64,000 bases of DNA, taken from assembly GCA_964023205.1 (NCBI GenBank), contig OZ026847.1, positions 34,661,913-34,725,912 of the forward strand, read 5' to 3'. Below are positions 1 to 7,370 of this stretch, piece by piece. This DNA is from Lutraria lutraria. Its lineage: Eukaryota; Mollusca; Bivalvia; Venerida; Mactridae. How positions within the stretch are numbered: the first letter of the stretch is position 1; every line of letters starts with the position of its first letter. The notes beneath the pieces are model-generated. The model was given only the letters and a program-made list of their open reading frames with translations. It was not told the origin of the DNA and searched no databases. Both the position numbers and the translations under genes were made by a program.

Positions 1-2558
1 TACGGATAGAGAGAACAAATATCCACATATTTGATTTCTTGGTCGTTGTCTACTTCATGATACAGTCGAACGGCATTCGTACGACCTCCGAACAAAGCTT
101 CCCTGGGTTGTATCGGTTCTTGACCATGATAGAATCGTTCCACTCTTGTCTTATAGGCAGGATCCTTTTGACAACGCTGATCAAATTCACATTCCCACAT
201 GACCACAACAGGGTACCCCTGTTCTTTCAAAGACTCCAGTCGTTTATACGTATCGTGATAGGCCTGTTGCATGCTTCTCAAAGTATACGGATTAATGGTA
301 CTTCGGTTAGGAAAACAGGTGGGGCACCCATGGTACCAACATCCCATAAATTCATACACGGTGTTGGTCTCTTGACAATAGCCATCCACGTAATAAGGTC
401 CAATTTTGACTTCGCCTTTGTTATTCAAGGCATGCCGAATATGTATCTCTTCGGTGACAGCCATCATTTGTAGCCAACGTATGCCTTTCATGGAATACCG
501 GGTTTTATTGGGATACCCGGCATCCGAAATCACGGCTAAACTATGAGGCGGCATGGAATTTTTGCGCCAGGCTTTGTTACACACTTGAGCTAATGTGGTA
601 GCTTCAGTAAATGGATCTATTTGATCACTTTCCAATAATTGTTGACGAAATTCTCCACACCCGCGTCTTAAAATGTCCACATCCGATTGACAGTATTTCT
701 CCATTTCCTTTTGAAAATCAAATACGTCACCTTTTCTTTCATTGTACCAGGTTAAAAACTCTTCACGTCGCTCTGGTTTCATACTATCCGGTTTGTAAAA
801 GTGTAGCGGCAAATAAGGTCCCACATAATCTTGATACGCCAGGGTGTTTGCATAGAATGGAAACCATCCTTTGGCTAACTCGGTCAGTCCAAATGTATTG
901 GGAAAACCGGAGAGAGGCATACTCAGGAAACTGAGGGAGTCAATCATGCGTATTCCATGCACTCTCAATTGAATGATTTTACTACCATTCATAATCAACT
1001 GGGGTTTCGCCGTCCCCTGAGTGAGCACATATCTAAGAATAAACTGAGCGTCATAGCCTTGAGCATTGTGGGCTATCACTGTCGATCCTCGATGGGTAGG
1101 GAGAAATAGCCAAGTACAGAATTGTTGTAACGTATTTTCACCACGGAATGTCATTTGTCTGGCTTCATTCACCTCTTCACAATACTCACATGGAGCTTTC
1201 ACTGACTTACACATACAGTCACCACAAGCACGTTGAGCCACACAAAAATTAGGGATATGTTCTCCAGAATCAAAACGACATTCAAAATCAAAAAAGATGA
1301 ATGGTACTTCTGGTTGTTTTCTATCGGGTGGTTCATACGTTGGAATGTAACAGTCATGATCTGGTCCTACTATGGCTTTACAACACCTGCATTTCTTTGT
1401 CCCTGGGCAAACGTGACTCCGTTTCGTTTCAATCACCTTTTGCCCACATTTCTTACAATTCCATACGGATTCACAAATGGTTTTACGTTGTTTTCCCGTT
1501 TTTGTTTTATGATTTTCAAAACATGCCTGACTCTGGAATAGGCGACGACAATCTGGACATCTTATAGATTGCCCTGCTGGGCACAGGGTGTGAGCATAAC
1601 ACTGACAAATATGGCTACACTGGTGTCCTTCACGGTGATCATAACTGATATCGCACCATTCACAATAATAACCCCGTCCGAGAAATCCGGTGATGGATAC
1701 GATACAGTCATAATGATTATCATGGTGAAAGATATGAATCACACGACTTTTTTCAGTCATAGCAGGTGGTTTGAATAACAATTCACTTCCATAATGTTGT
1801 GGATGGATTTTAATCACGTAGCTGGGATAGAGATAGTCCTGTAGTTTTTGGTATTCTTCTATACCACACGACTGATCCGATGAAATACCCACTTGCTTCA
1901 ACAATGCTTCAGCTTCGTATTTTTGAAGATTTTTCTTAGAGCGACGTATATAACCCCATCGTTTTTTCCATTCCGGGGTTTGATTTTCATGTACTTTACA
2001 CCGTCCTACCACAATCGATCTAGCTAAACACATAGAGTCTTTACTATTGTCAATACACACAACACTTGTCTTTGACTTCCGCATACTGAATAAGTTTGGT
2101 GCTTTAAACGTTTTCTTTCCGGTTCCCTGTGGCATAGCAATATGCGTAATTTCCATCTGTGCCGCCCCATCATGAATTTTAAATTGACGGTTACTTTGTG
2201 CCACACGTTCAATTTCATCCAACAATGTATCTCCACTAATACGAGATGCCCTATTAAACGGAACATGTATTCCAAAGTCCAAATCAGGATGTAGAATAGA
2301 TACTCGAACTCGATCATTCGACTTCACTTCACATCTCTTGTAGAGCTGATCCATCATATCATTAAACAACCTGTTTGTAAATTCAAACGATTGATTATAC
2401 GGTTGAAATGTCACATCATATACTCTAGATTGAGTCTTGAATTTCCTTGACTTTCTTTCCATGCGTGACTGTATGTCATAATAGTCGCGCACAGGCTCAA
2501 ACTTACTTCGTTTAGTTGGAGGTTCATCCTCACCACTAGTACTGTCGGTATCTGACAT
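1..2558 (-). CDS. Protein-primed family B DNA polymerase, Polinton/adintovirus type (C-terminus outside window)
   Basis: An open frame on the minus strand starts at the ATG at 2558-2556 and runs without a stop through the left window edge (852 complete codons). Seen: a conserved-looking N-terminal region at about residues 40-190 of the kind found ahead of Polinton-type polymerases; a Cys/His-rich region at about 299-405 with several CxxC pairs; 3'-5' exonuclease motifs Exo I (D424, E426 in FDFEC), Exo II (N498 to D503) and Exo III (Y622, D626); a WYHGCPTC segment at 741-748 with MWECEF near 787-792, resembling the nuclease-like insert of these polymerases; and the first residues of polymerase motif A, DICSLYP, from D846. 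The remaining polymerase and TPR motifs lie outside the window. Known of the family: replication from a protein primer in the nucleus or virus factory. The class is well supported; virus versus integrated transposon cannot be decided here. The start is supported by a TATA box about 30 bp upstream. Confidence 0.9.
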   Translation of the reverse strand, partial: MSDTDSTSGEDEPPTKRSKFEPVRDYYDIQSRMERKSRKFKTQSRVYDVTFQPYNQSFEFTNRLFNDMMDQLYKRCEVKSNDRVRVSILHPDLDFGIHVPFNRASRISGDTLLDEIERVAQSNRQFKIHDGAAQMEITHIAMPQGTGKKTFKAPNLFSMRKSKTSVVCIDNSKDSMCLARSIVVGRCKVHENQTPEWKKRWGYIRRSKKNLQKYEAEALLKQVGISSDQSCGIEEYQKLQDYLYPSYVIKIHPQHYGSELLFKPPAMTEKSRVIHIFHHDNHYDCIVSITGFLGRGYYCEWCDISYDHREGHQCSHICQCYAHTLCPAGQSIRCPDCRRLFQSQACFENHKTKTGKQRKTICESVWNCKKCGQKVIETKRSHVCPGTKKCRCCKAIVGPDHDCYIPTYEPPDRKQPEVPFIFFDFECRFDSGEHIPNFCVAQRACGDCMCKSVKAPCEYCEEVNEARQMTFRGENTLQQFCTWLFLPTHRGSTVIAHNAQGYDAQFILRYVLTQGTAKPQLIMNGSKIIQLRVHGIRMIDSLSFLSMPLSGFPNTFGLTELAKGWFPFYANTLAYQDYVGPYLPLHFYKPDSMKPERREEFLTWYNERKGDVFDFQKEMEKYCQSDVDILRRGCGEFRQQLLESDQIDPFTEATTLAQVCNKAWRKNSMPPHSLAVISDAGYPNKTRYSMKGIRWLQMMAVTEEIHIRHALNNKGEVKIGPYYVDGYCQETNTVYEFMGCWYHGCPTCFPNRSTINPYTLRSMQQAYHDTYKRLESLKEQGYPVVVMWECEFDQRCQKDPAYKTRVERFYHGQEPIQPREALFGGRTNAVRLYHEVDNDQEIKYVDICSLYP

Positions 2559-2667
2559 GATTATGATCTTAAAACTTCTCCGCCGTTTTTTATACTTCGG
2601 GTTCAAGGTCACAACGCGTGACACTCTATAAAAGACGTACGCTCCGTCCGTTTTTTATCATTTCAAC
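2559..2667. promoter_or_regulatory. Bidirectional promoter between polymerase and zinc-knuckle genes
   Basis: This 109-bp gap separates two divergent start codons. A TATAAAAA box on the minus strand (plus coordinates 2587-2594) faces the polymerase, and TATAAAAG on the plus strand (2627-2634) faces the zinc-knuckle gene. Between them, TCAAGGTCA at 2603-2611 matches the extended half-site of ERR/NR5A orphan nuclear receptors. Boxes and spacing are seen directly; use by a host receptor is inference. Confidence 0.7.
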
Positions 2668-3018
2668 ATGAGCGATCCTAAAATGAACCAAGTTGAAGAG
2701 AACCGAGATCAAACTTTGATGTATTCATTAAAGAAGAAAATTAAAGAGCTTAACAACTTAGCGGATCAGCTCTGTGGACAGAAAAATGTAACATGGGATC
2801 ATATCAAGTGTTATCGTTGTGGAAAGAAAGGACATTATTCTACAAGCTGTACGGAACCCTTCAACAATGAATGTTTTTATTGTCATGAACAAGGACATTT
2901 CATCGCAGACTGTCCTAAGAAACAAGGTGAACAGGTCGATCTACAGGACGCAGAACAGAGTAAGAAAAAACGTAAATACAAAAAGAATCCAACAAAAACT
3001 GTGAGTGACTTTGTGTAA
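2668..3018 (+). CDS. Small protein with two CCHC zinc knuckles
   Basis: This 116-residue protein has a charged, probably helical N-terminus (about residues 15-40), then two CX2CX4HX4C zinc knuckles (C48, C51, H56, C61 and C69, C72, H77, C82), and a Lys/Arg-rich tail (about 97-110) that could act as a nuclear localisation or nucleic-acid-binding segment. Zinc knuckles of this form bind single-stranded nucleic acid in retroviral nucleocapsids and CNBP-type cellular proteins. The gene is intronless, has a TATA box 41 bp upstream of the ATG, and diverges from the polymerase gene. An AATAAA at 3123-3128 lies 105 bp after the stop, so this gene appears to use ordinary polyadenylation. A role in genome packaging or replication is inference from context. 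Confidence 0.8.
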   Translation: MSDPKMNQVEENRDQTLMYSLKKKIKELNNLADQLCGQKNVTWDHIKCYRCGKKGHYSTSCTEPFNNECFYCHEQGHFIADCPKKQGEQVDLQDAEQSKKKRKYKKNPTKTVSDFV

Positions 3019-3122
3019 TCCAGACAATGTGTTGGACAATGTGTTGGACAATTGTGTATAAATTGGAGACTAAGTGAGTTGTATTGTGTTGTACTTTGTT
3101 GTACTTTATAAATGTTTTCAAA

Positions 3123-3128
3123 AATAAA
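3123..3128 (+). terminator. AATAAA poly(A) signal of the zinc-knuckle gene
   Basis: AATAAA lies 105 bp downstream of the stop at 3018 on the same strand, ahead of T/G-rich sequence. It is the only conventional poly(A) signal assigned to a gene of this element. Confidence 0.5.
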
Positions 3129-3188
3129 ATGATAGACAATGTAATATGCTTTTGTCTTTGCTTGAGATATAAAACGAATCTAACACAT

Positions 3189-3215
3189 ATGGTGGCCCTA
3201 ATAAGGGCCGTTGGG
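3189..3215 (-). terminator. Histone-type 3' stem-loop after the LYPDL protein gene
   Basis: On the minus strand, 10 bases after the TGA at 3222-3220, the sequence reads CCAAC, then a perfect 6-bp stem GGCCCT/AGGGCC around a TATT loop (3209-3194), then ACCA. Stem and flanks match the replication-dependent histone mRNA 3' element. The loop differs from the usual TTTC. A purine-rich stretch follows roughly 25 bases on, where the U7-binding element would lie. Confidence 0.65.
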
Positions 3216-3219
3216 TAAT

Positions 3220-3444
3220 TCATTGCATTTCTGCAAGAAATAGGTATCGCCAATAGTTGGCTCTCAAATCCTCATCATAAAAGATGGCAAGGTCAGGGTA
3301 TAAATTACCCATCTTGATATCCATCTTCACTTCTACACATGCATCTTGGAATTCAGACAAGTCTGGGTACAAATTACCCATCTTGACCACCCAAACATCT
3401 TCTTGTTCAGGTTCATCAGAAGAACTTTTCAAGCAGTTGCCCAT
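3220..3444 (-). CDS. 74-residue protein with acylation-type N-terminus and two LYPDL late-domain motifs
   Basis: Seen: the first seven residues, MGNCLKS, are identical to the N-terminus of animal RNF11, where Gly2 is myristoylated and Cys4 palmitoylated. An acidic stretch follows. The eight-residue string MGNLYPDL then occurs twice, with LYPDL at residues 25-29 and 48-52. LYPxL is the known ALIX-binding late-domain class used to recruit ESCRT. No transmembrane helix is evident. The gene lies between the zinc-knuckle gene (convergent) and the acidic coiled-coil gene (divergent), with CCAAT repeats in its upstream region and a histone-type stem-loop 10 bases after its stop. Inference: a membrane-anchored adaptor for ESCRT-dependent budding or scission. 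The strict PROSITE myristoylation pattern fails at Lys6, as it does in RNF11. The chief doubt is that the frame is short. Confidence 0.65.
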   Translation of the reverse strand: MGNCLKSSSDEPEQEDVWVVKMGNLYPDLSEFQDACVEVKMDIKMGNLYPDLAIFYDEDLRANYWRYLFLAEMQ

Positions 3445-3502
3445 GTTGAATCATGAAACATAAATGAGCTATGGAACATGAGAAAAACACTGACCTAGAA
3501 CA

Positions 3503-3584
3503 GACCAATGAAATGCCAGTAAAATAGACCAATGAAATACCGTTAAAATGGACCAATGAAATACTGTTAAAAATGGACCAATCA
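3503..3584. promoter_or_regulatory. Four CCAAT-box tandem repeats in a divergent promoter
   Basis: GACCAAT starts at 3503, 3527, 3551 and 3576, so the period is 24, 24 and 25 bp. The first three copies read GACCAATGAAAT followed by a similar filler; the last reads GACCAATCAGAG. They lie between the LYPDL gene (minus) and the acidic coiled-coil gene (plus). CCAAT boxes of the ACCAATCA type bind NF-Y and are typical of histone and other S-phase promoters, which fits the histone-type 3' ends of the flanking genes. Confidence 0.65.
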
Positions 3585-3646
3585 GAGTCCTTGTATCATA
3601 TGAGAGTCAGTGACCTTGCCTTGATCTAATTTCATTCTGTATCAAG

Positions 3647-3970
3647 ATGTCGCAACGCACGCTTAACATTATTAAGAGAAAGTATACAACCTTAGGGTTG
3701 TATATTGAACAACTGGAGATGCAGTTAGAAGAGTTGAGGTTGGAGGTGAAGACCCTGAGAGAGGGGAAGAAGTTCGCGGAGGAGGTTGTGGTCAGCTCTG
3801 GGGAAGAGGACTGGGGGGATACCCCTCAAGAATCAACCCCAGAGAACTGGGAAGATGAACTGGTAGAGGTTCCTTCGAACCTCTACCAACCTACACCGGA
3901 CCCGAAGGATGTCCAGAAATGGGACAAGTGGTGTCCTGCTTGTATGGGGAGATGCGGTCAACGCCATTAA
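3647..3970 (+). CDS. Acidic coiled-coil protein with C-terminal Cys motif
   Basis: I do not recognise this 107-residue protein. Seen: a basic N-terminus, a strongly amphipathic coiled-coil helix at about residues 14-48 rich in Leu and Glu, an acidic Ser/Glu/Asp/Pro stretch (49-75), a Pro-rich linker, and a C-terminal CPACMGRCGQRH with Cys at 96, 99 and 103 and His at 107 that could bind one metal ion. The gene is intronless and diverges from the LYPDL gene across the CCAAT repeats. GTGACCTTGCCTTGA lies about 30 bp before the ATG, resembling the TGACCTTGA sites ahead of its neighbours. Two histone-type stem-loops begin 20 bases after the stop. It is probably a structural or regulatory virus-like protein; function unknown. 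Confidence 0.6.
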   Translation: MSQRTLNIIKRKYTTLGLYIEQLEMQLEELRLEVKTLREGKKFAEEVVVSSGEEDWGDTPQESTPENWEDELVEVPSNLYQPTPDPKDVQKWDKWCPACMGRCGQRH

Positions 3971-3984
3971 TCCCCATACAAGCA

Positions 3985-4046
3985 CCAACGGTCCTTTTCA
4001 GGACCACCAACGGCCCTTTTCAGAGCCCCCATACAATTCAGAAAGA
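3985..4046 (+). terminator. Two tandem histone-type 3' stem-loops
   Basis: The first hairpin at 3990-4005 is GGTCCT, loop TTTC, AGGACC, preceded by CCAAC and followed by ACCA. The second at 4012-4027 is GGCCCT, TTTC, AGAGCC, with one mismatch. CAGAAAGAA near 4039 resembles the purine-rich histone downstream element bound by U7 snRNA. The match to the classical invertebrate histone element (AACGGCYCTTTTCAGRGCCACCA class) is seen directly. No AATAAA was assigned to this gene. Confidence 0.8.
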
Positions 4047-4277
4047 ATCACTCTCATATTGTCAATATTACTAGTATATTTACATTCCTATCTGATAACA
4101 CCAAATACAAATAGACGGTGTGAGGTAAGTTAAACATTTCCTACACATATAAGTGATAGTATGATGTGTACAATCATTTTCAACAAATATAAGTGCTGTG
4201 ATTGTACAAAGTATTTCCCCCACAAATATAAGTGTTAGTATGTGATGTACAATCATTTTCAACAAATGTCTGCAAAT

Positions 4278-4549
4278 TGCTGTGATAGTATAATGTGTAC
4301 AGTGTTCAAATTGCTGTGATAGTATAATGTGTACAGTATTCAAATTGCTGTGATAGTATTAAGTGTACAGTCTGCAAAGTGCTGTGATAGTATTAAGTGT
4401 ACAGTCTGCAAAGTGCTGTGATAGTATAATGTGTACAGTGTTCAAATTGCTGTGATAGTATAATGTGTACAGTCTGCAAAGTGCTGTGATAGTATAATGT
4501 GTACAGTATTCAAATTGCTGTGATTGTATAATGTGTACAAAGCATATCT
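4278..4549. repeat. 34-bp minisatellite, eight units
   Basis: Units begin with TGCTGTGATAGTATAATGTG-like sequence at 4278, 4312, 4346, 4380, 4414, 4448, 4482 and 4516, exactly 34 bp apart. Two variants of the unit end alternate (GTTCAAAT and CTGCAAAG classes). Diverged half-units extend left to about 4140. The array lies between the acidic coiled-coil gene and the Gln/Tyr-rich gene and could be an enhancer or replication element, or simply a satellite. Confidence 0.85.
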
Positions 4550-4558
4550 ACAATATAA

Positions 4559-4742
4559 CCTTGACCTTGACGTGTCAAACACTTGTTAAAAAAACTTGAA
4601 GTGTCACACTTGTAAAAACTTGAAGTGTCACACGTATTCAAAAAAACTTCTCACAATTGACCTTGACCTAATAGAACACTGGCGCGTGCAGGCAAAAAGT
4701 ATAAATACCCCCGGCGCAGACACTATTTTTTCATTATCTAGC
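4559..4742 (+). promoter_or_regulatory. Promoter of the Gln/Tyr-rich protein gene
   Basis: TATAAATA at 4700-4707 lies 36 bp before the ATG at 4743. CCTTGACCTTGAC at about 4559 and TGACCTTGACCT at 4658-4669 repeat the TGACCTTGA site found ahead of the polymerase and zinc-knuckle genes. Two copies of an AAAAACTTGAAGTGTCACAC-like direct repeat lie between them (about 4591 and 4615). The TATA position argues against the longer frame that opens at 4596. Confidence 0.65.
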
Positions 4743-5474
4743 ATGGAGTCCTTCAACATGCCATACGATATATTGAGAGAAGCACTAGAATCATCTGAGC
4801 TGATAGACCCGAATGCGGGTATGCATTACAACCAGCCGAAGTACAACCAGCCAAAGTACGGTCAACTACAGTATAGGCAGCCACAGTACAGCCAATACAG
4901 TCAACCACTGTACAGCCAATACAGTCAACAGTCCATGGTAGATGTACAGCCTATGGTAGATGTACAGCCGATACAACCCATGGTAGATGTACAACCCACT
5001 ATGACGAATACACAACCCATGGTAGATGTACAACCCACTATGACGAATACACAGCCTATACAACCTATGACGAATACACAGTCTATGGTAGATGTACAAC
5101 CCACTATGACGAATACACAGCCCTCTATGGCGAATACACAGCTTATGACGGATAAACAGTCTAATACAATGGGTGATACAAAGCCTACAACGGGGTTGTC
5201 TGTTCTACAAGGTATCAAGGAAGAAATGGTACAGATGAATCAAGTCATGCAAGAGATGGTCAGACTCATGAAAAATCAAGAAGTACGGTTTAAGCCACAA
5301 GAAATGATTGTACCTGTACAGTTTATGTATGATTCAAAGAAACGAAAACATGAGCATGAGAAAAAGAAACCGGAGCATGACAAAAAGAAACCGGAGATGA
5401 CAGAAACGAAGAAACGAAAACATGATCTTGAGAAACAACCTCGGGGCAAGTATGGTAAAGAAATAAAGAAATGA
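4743..5474 (+). CDS. Gln/Tyr-rich repeat protein with coiled coil and basic tail
   Basis: I do not recognise this 243-residue protein. Seen in order: a short N-terminal region; a Tyr/Gln/Pro-rich segment (about residues 28-63) of YNQPKY/YSQYSQP repeats; a second repeat zone (about 64-140) alternating MVDVQP and TMTNTQP hexa/heptapeptides, visible as tandem repeats in the DNA; a helical Met/Gln-rich coiled coil (about 158-182); and a very basic Lys/His/Glu tail (about 200-243) with KKRK and KKRKH nuclear-localisation-type clusters. Start chosen because ATG 4743 lies 36 bp after a TATA box. Two perfect histone-type stem-loops begin 26 bases after the stop. Low-complexity Q/Y composition suggests a self-associating or condensate-forming protein with nucleic-acid-binding tail; this is inference. 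Confidence 0.7.
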   Translation: MESFNMPYDILREALESSELIDPNAGMHYNQPKYNQPKYGQLQYRQPQYSQYSQPLYSQYSQQSMVDVQPMVDVQPIQPMVDVQPTMTNTQPMVDVQPTMTNTQPIQPMTNTQSMVDVQPTMTNTQPSMANTQLMTDKQSNTMGDTKPTTGLSVLQGIKEEMVQMNQVMQEMVRLMKNQEVRFKPQEMIVPVQFMYDSKKRKHEHEKKKPEHDKKKPEMTETKKRKHDLEKQPRGKYGKEIKK

Positions 5475-5495
5475 AGATCCGACTAACAGTCACAA

Positions 5496-5565
5496 CCAAC
5501 GGTCCTTTTCAGGACCACCAACGGCCCTTTTCAGGGCCACCATGTCTTTTCGAAAGAAAATTCTC
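5496..5565 (+). terminator. Two tandem perfect histone-type 3' stem-loops with U7-like downstream element
   Basis: The hairpin at 5501-5516 (GGTCCT, TTTC, AGGACC) is followed by a hairpin at 5523-5538 (GGCCCT, TTTC, AGGGCC). Each is preceded by CCAAC and followed by ACCA. CGAAAGAAAA at 5551-5560 sits where the purine-rich histone downstream element is expected. Both stems are perfect 6-bp pairs with the canonical loop. Confidence 0.85.
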
Positions 5566-6037
5566 TCATTGTCTCAAATATTTAGTCTATACAGTACAAA
5601 TAACAAAACACACACAGTACCCAGAACATTCCTAAAATCCATTTCATACTATTTTGGGGTACAACATTGATTTCCAATTTGTCCTAATTTGTCACAATTT
5701 TGAAAACTTCTGGGTACCAATTACGTTGATTAGTACCCAGGGTATCGCCATATACTACTTACGAAAGTAATAAAAAAGATGGAATTACGTATGGTATTTA
5801 TAAATTTAAACGAGAATCATAATTAGAATTCATAAATATTGAAATTTGAAACTTGGATATGAATAACTGCAGTAGAATCAGTCCTAACAAGATTGATTTC
5901 TTCGAAACATTGGTGATAAATAACAAATATAAGGACTTATCAATAAAGTGCAATATAGAATCTAGTTCCCTCTGTAACTTCAGTTAATAGTATTTGTTTC
6001 TGTCCTGTTGGTGATTCGGTAAACAAAATGTGCATGC
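5566..6037. other. Non-coding; possible right end of the virus-like element
   Basis: No gene seen. CTGGGTAC at 5710-5717 and GTACCCAG at 5733-5740 form an 8-bp hairpin, and another GTACCCAG occurs near 5617. The element may end near here: read from the right, the sequence near 5758 begins AGTAGTATATGG, and Polintons are known to start with AG. Without the left end this is speculative. Confidence 0.3.
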
Positions 6038-6240
6038 TTTAAGAAATTTCTTAAAACATTTAAGATACCTTTTTAGCTATCTTAAAATAAGTCGATATTT
6101 AAGTTAAAAATAAAGCTAAGATCATTTATAAATAACACTTAAGATATTTCTCAAATTTAAGAGCAAAATGAACAGATTTCAGGTATTTAAGTCAAAATTT
6201 AAGAAATCTTAAGTTAAGAAGCTTTATAAATACGGCCCCA
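6038..6240 (-). repeat. Harbinger-like MITE fragment
   Basis: Read on the minus strand the segment starts GGGGCCGTATTTATAAAGC and continues with many TTAAG/CTTAA motifs (AAGATTTCTTAA and similar), a style common to PIF/Harbinger-derived short elements of aquatic animals. No matching inverted end was found to the left, so it appears truncated. Family assignment is tentative. Confidence 0.4.
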
Positions 6241-7370
6241 GGGCTGCATTTGATTTACCTGAAACTGAAATCGGATACCGAAACATTTTTTTTGTTCCAG
6301 CGATTTATTTGACCGACTTTAAATCTTGATTCCGTAACAAGTCATCGAAACACTCATTAAGTATGATTCGAAGTGAAACATACAGATCCAAGACGGCGAC
6401 CTCACTATTTGTTGAATGCAGCAAATGGTGCAAATATTTTGAAAATATGCTAATAAAAGTTTATTCTCGAGTTGGCGGTACTAGTAACTGAATTCTGTAT
6501 TTTCAAGACTGAAACTACCGCAGCTCCTACCATTGCAGACTTTTGTATCTTCTCGGTGGTCATTTTGAAACATAACCATAAAACAGATCGAGTCACGGTT
6601 TACAGACTGATCAAAACATGTTAGTGATTCGGCGAAACATTATATGAAACACGTTCCCGATTTCTGAAAATCAAACGCCTCAGATTGCAATCAGCAAACA
6701 AAACTCAGAAGTTGAAGAAAATCGTGAAAAATGAAAGAATGTGAAAGCAGAAATCACTCATACCATAAGAAACATGCCACTTCATAAAGATCTTTACTCA
6801 CAATATCACGATATTCAGTTAGTTCCTTTCAGTGTAATGATTTGATTTTGGTAAGCAGAGGGAGGGACTAAGTTCTCCTTTATTGATTATGTCATGTATA
6901 TAATGATGATGAACACTGAAAGTCTTTACATACAAACCAAAGAAAGAACTGTACATCTTATTCTACAATAAAGGAAAAACGATGTAAGTACATGTATGGT
7001 TTATTTTTCGTCATGTGTATTTCTTGTATTCTTGTATTGTATATCAAGCTTACGTTACTTCATTTACGATATTTTCATTCATTTTTTGTCATAACGGTGA
7101 AAATATCCTCTGTTGAAAACGAAAGTGTGCTCTTAGGTTTTTGTCAATTTAGGTATATCTTTTCGTCCGAAAGTATGCTGAATGGTACCAAAATTTGGGC
7201 CAGTTTATGACCAATTTGTTGTGCATCAGTTGTTTCCAAATTGTAAAATGTTAGCTGATTTTTATCAATTCAAAGACAACAGGGGTCAAAAACAAAAGTT
7301 GCAGATCTCTTTTTATCAGATTATCAAAACAATTACCTCTGTTTTTCGATTTTGTTTTCATTTCTCAAAG
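6241..7370. other. Intergenic, nothing recognised
   Basis: About 1.1 kb of AT-rich sequence. Only short open frames with no recognisable domain or codon bias are present. No RNA gene seen. Confidence 0.5.

Noticed and set aside
39..1778. Plus-strand open frames at 39-473, 611-934, 1233-1541 and 1569-1778
   Set aside because: They lie antisense to the polymerase gene, whose motifs are unambiguous on the minus strand.
2024..2317. Minus-strand 97-residue frame
   Set aside because: It is an out-of-frame shadow of the polymerase N-terminus.
2915..3253. 112-residue minus frame overlapping the zinc-knuckle gene
   Set aside because: It is antisense to a clear zinc-knuckle protein and has no domain.
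4278..4549. CRISPR-like array
   Set aside because: The units are contiguous 34-bp minisatellite copies without unique spacers, in animal DNA.
4596..4742. Upstream extension of the Q/Y-rich protein to ATG 4596
   Set aside because: The TATA box at 4700 lies inside the extension, so transcription should start downstream of it.
4866..5218. Minus-strand frames of 77 and 97 residues
   Set aside because: They are antisense reflections of the MVDVQP/TNTQP repeats.
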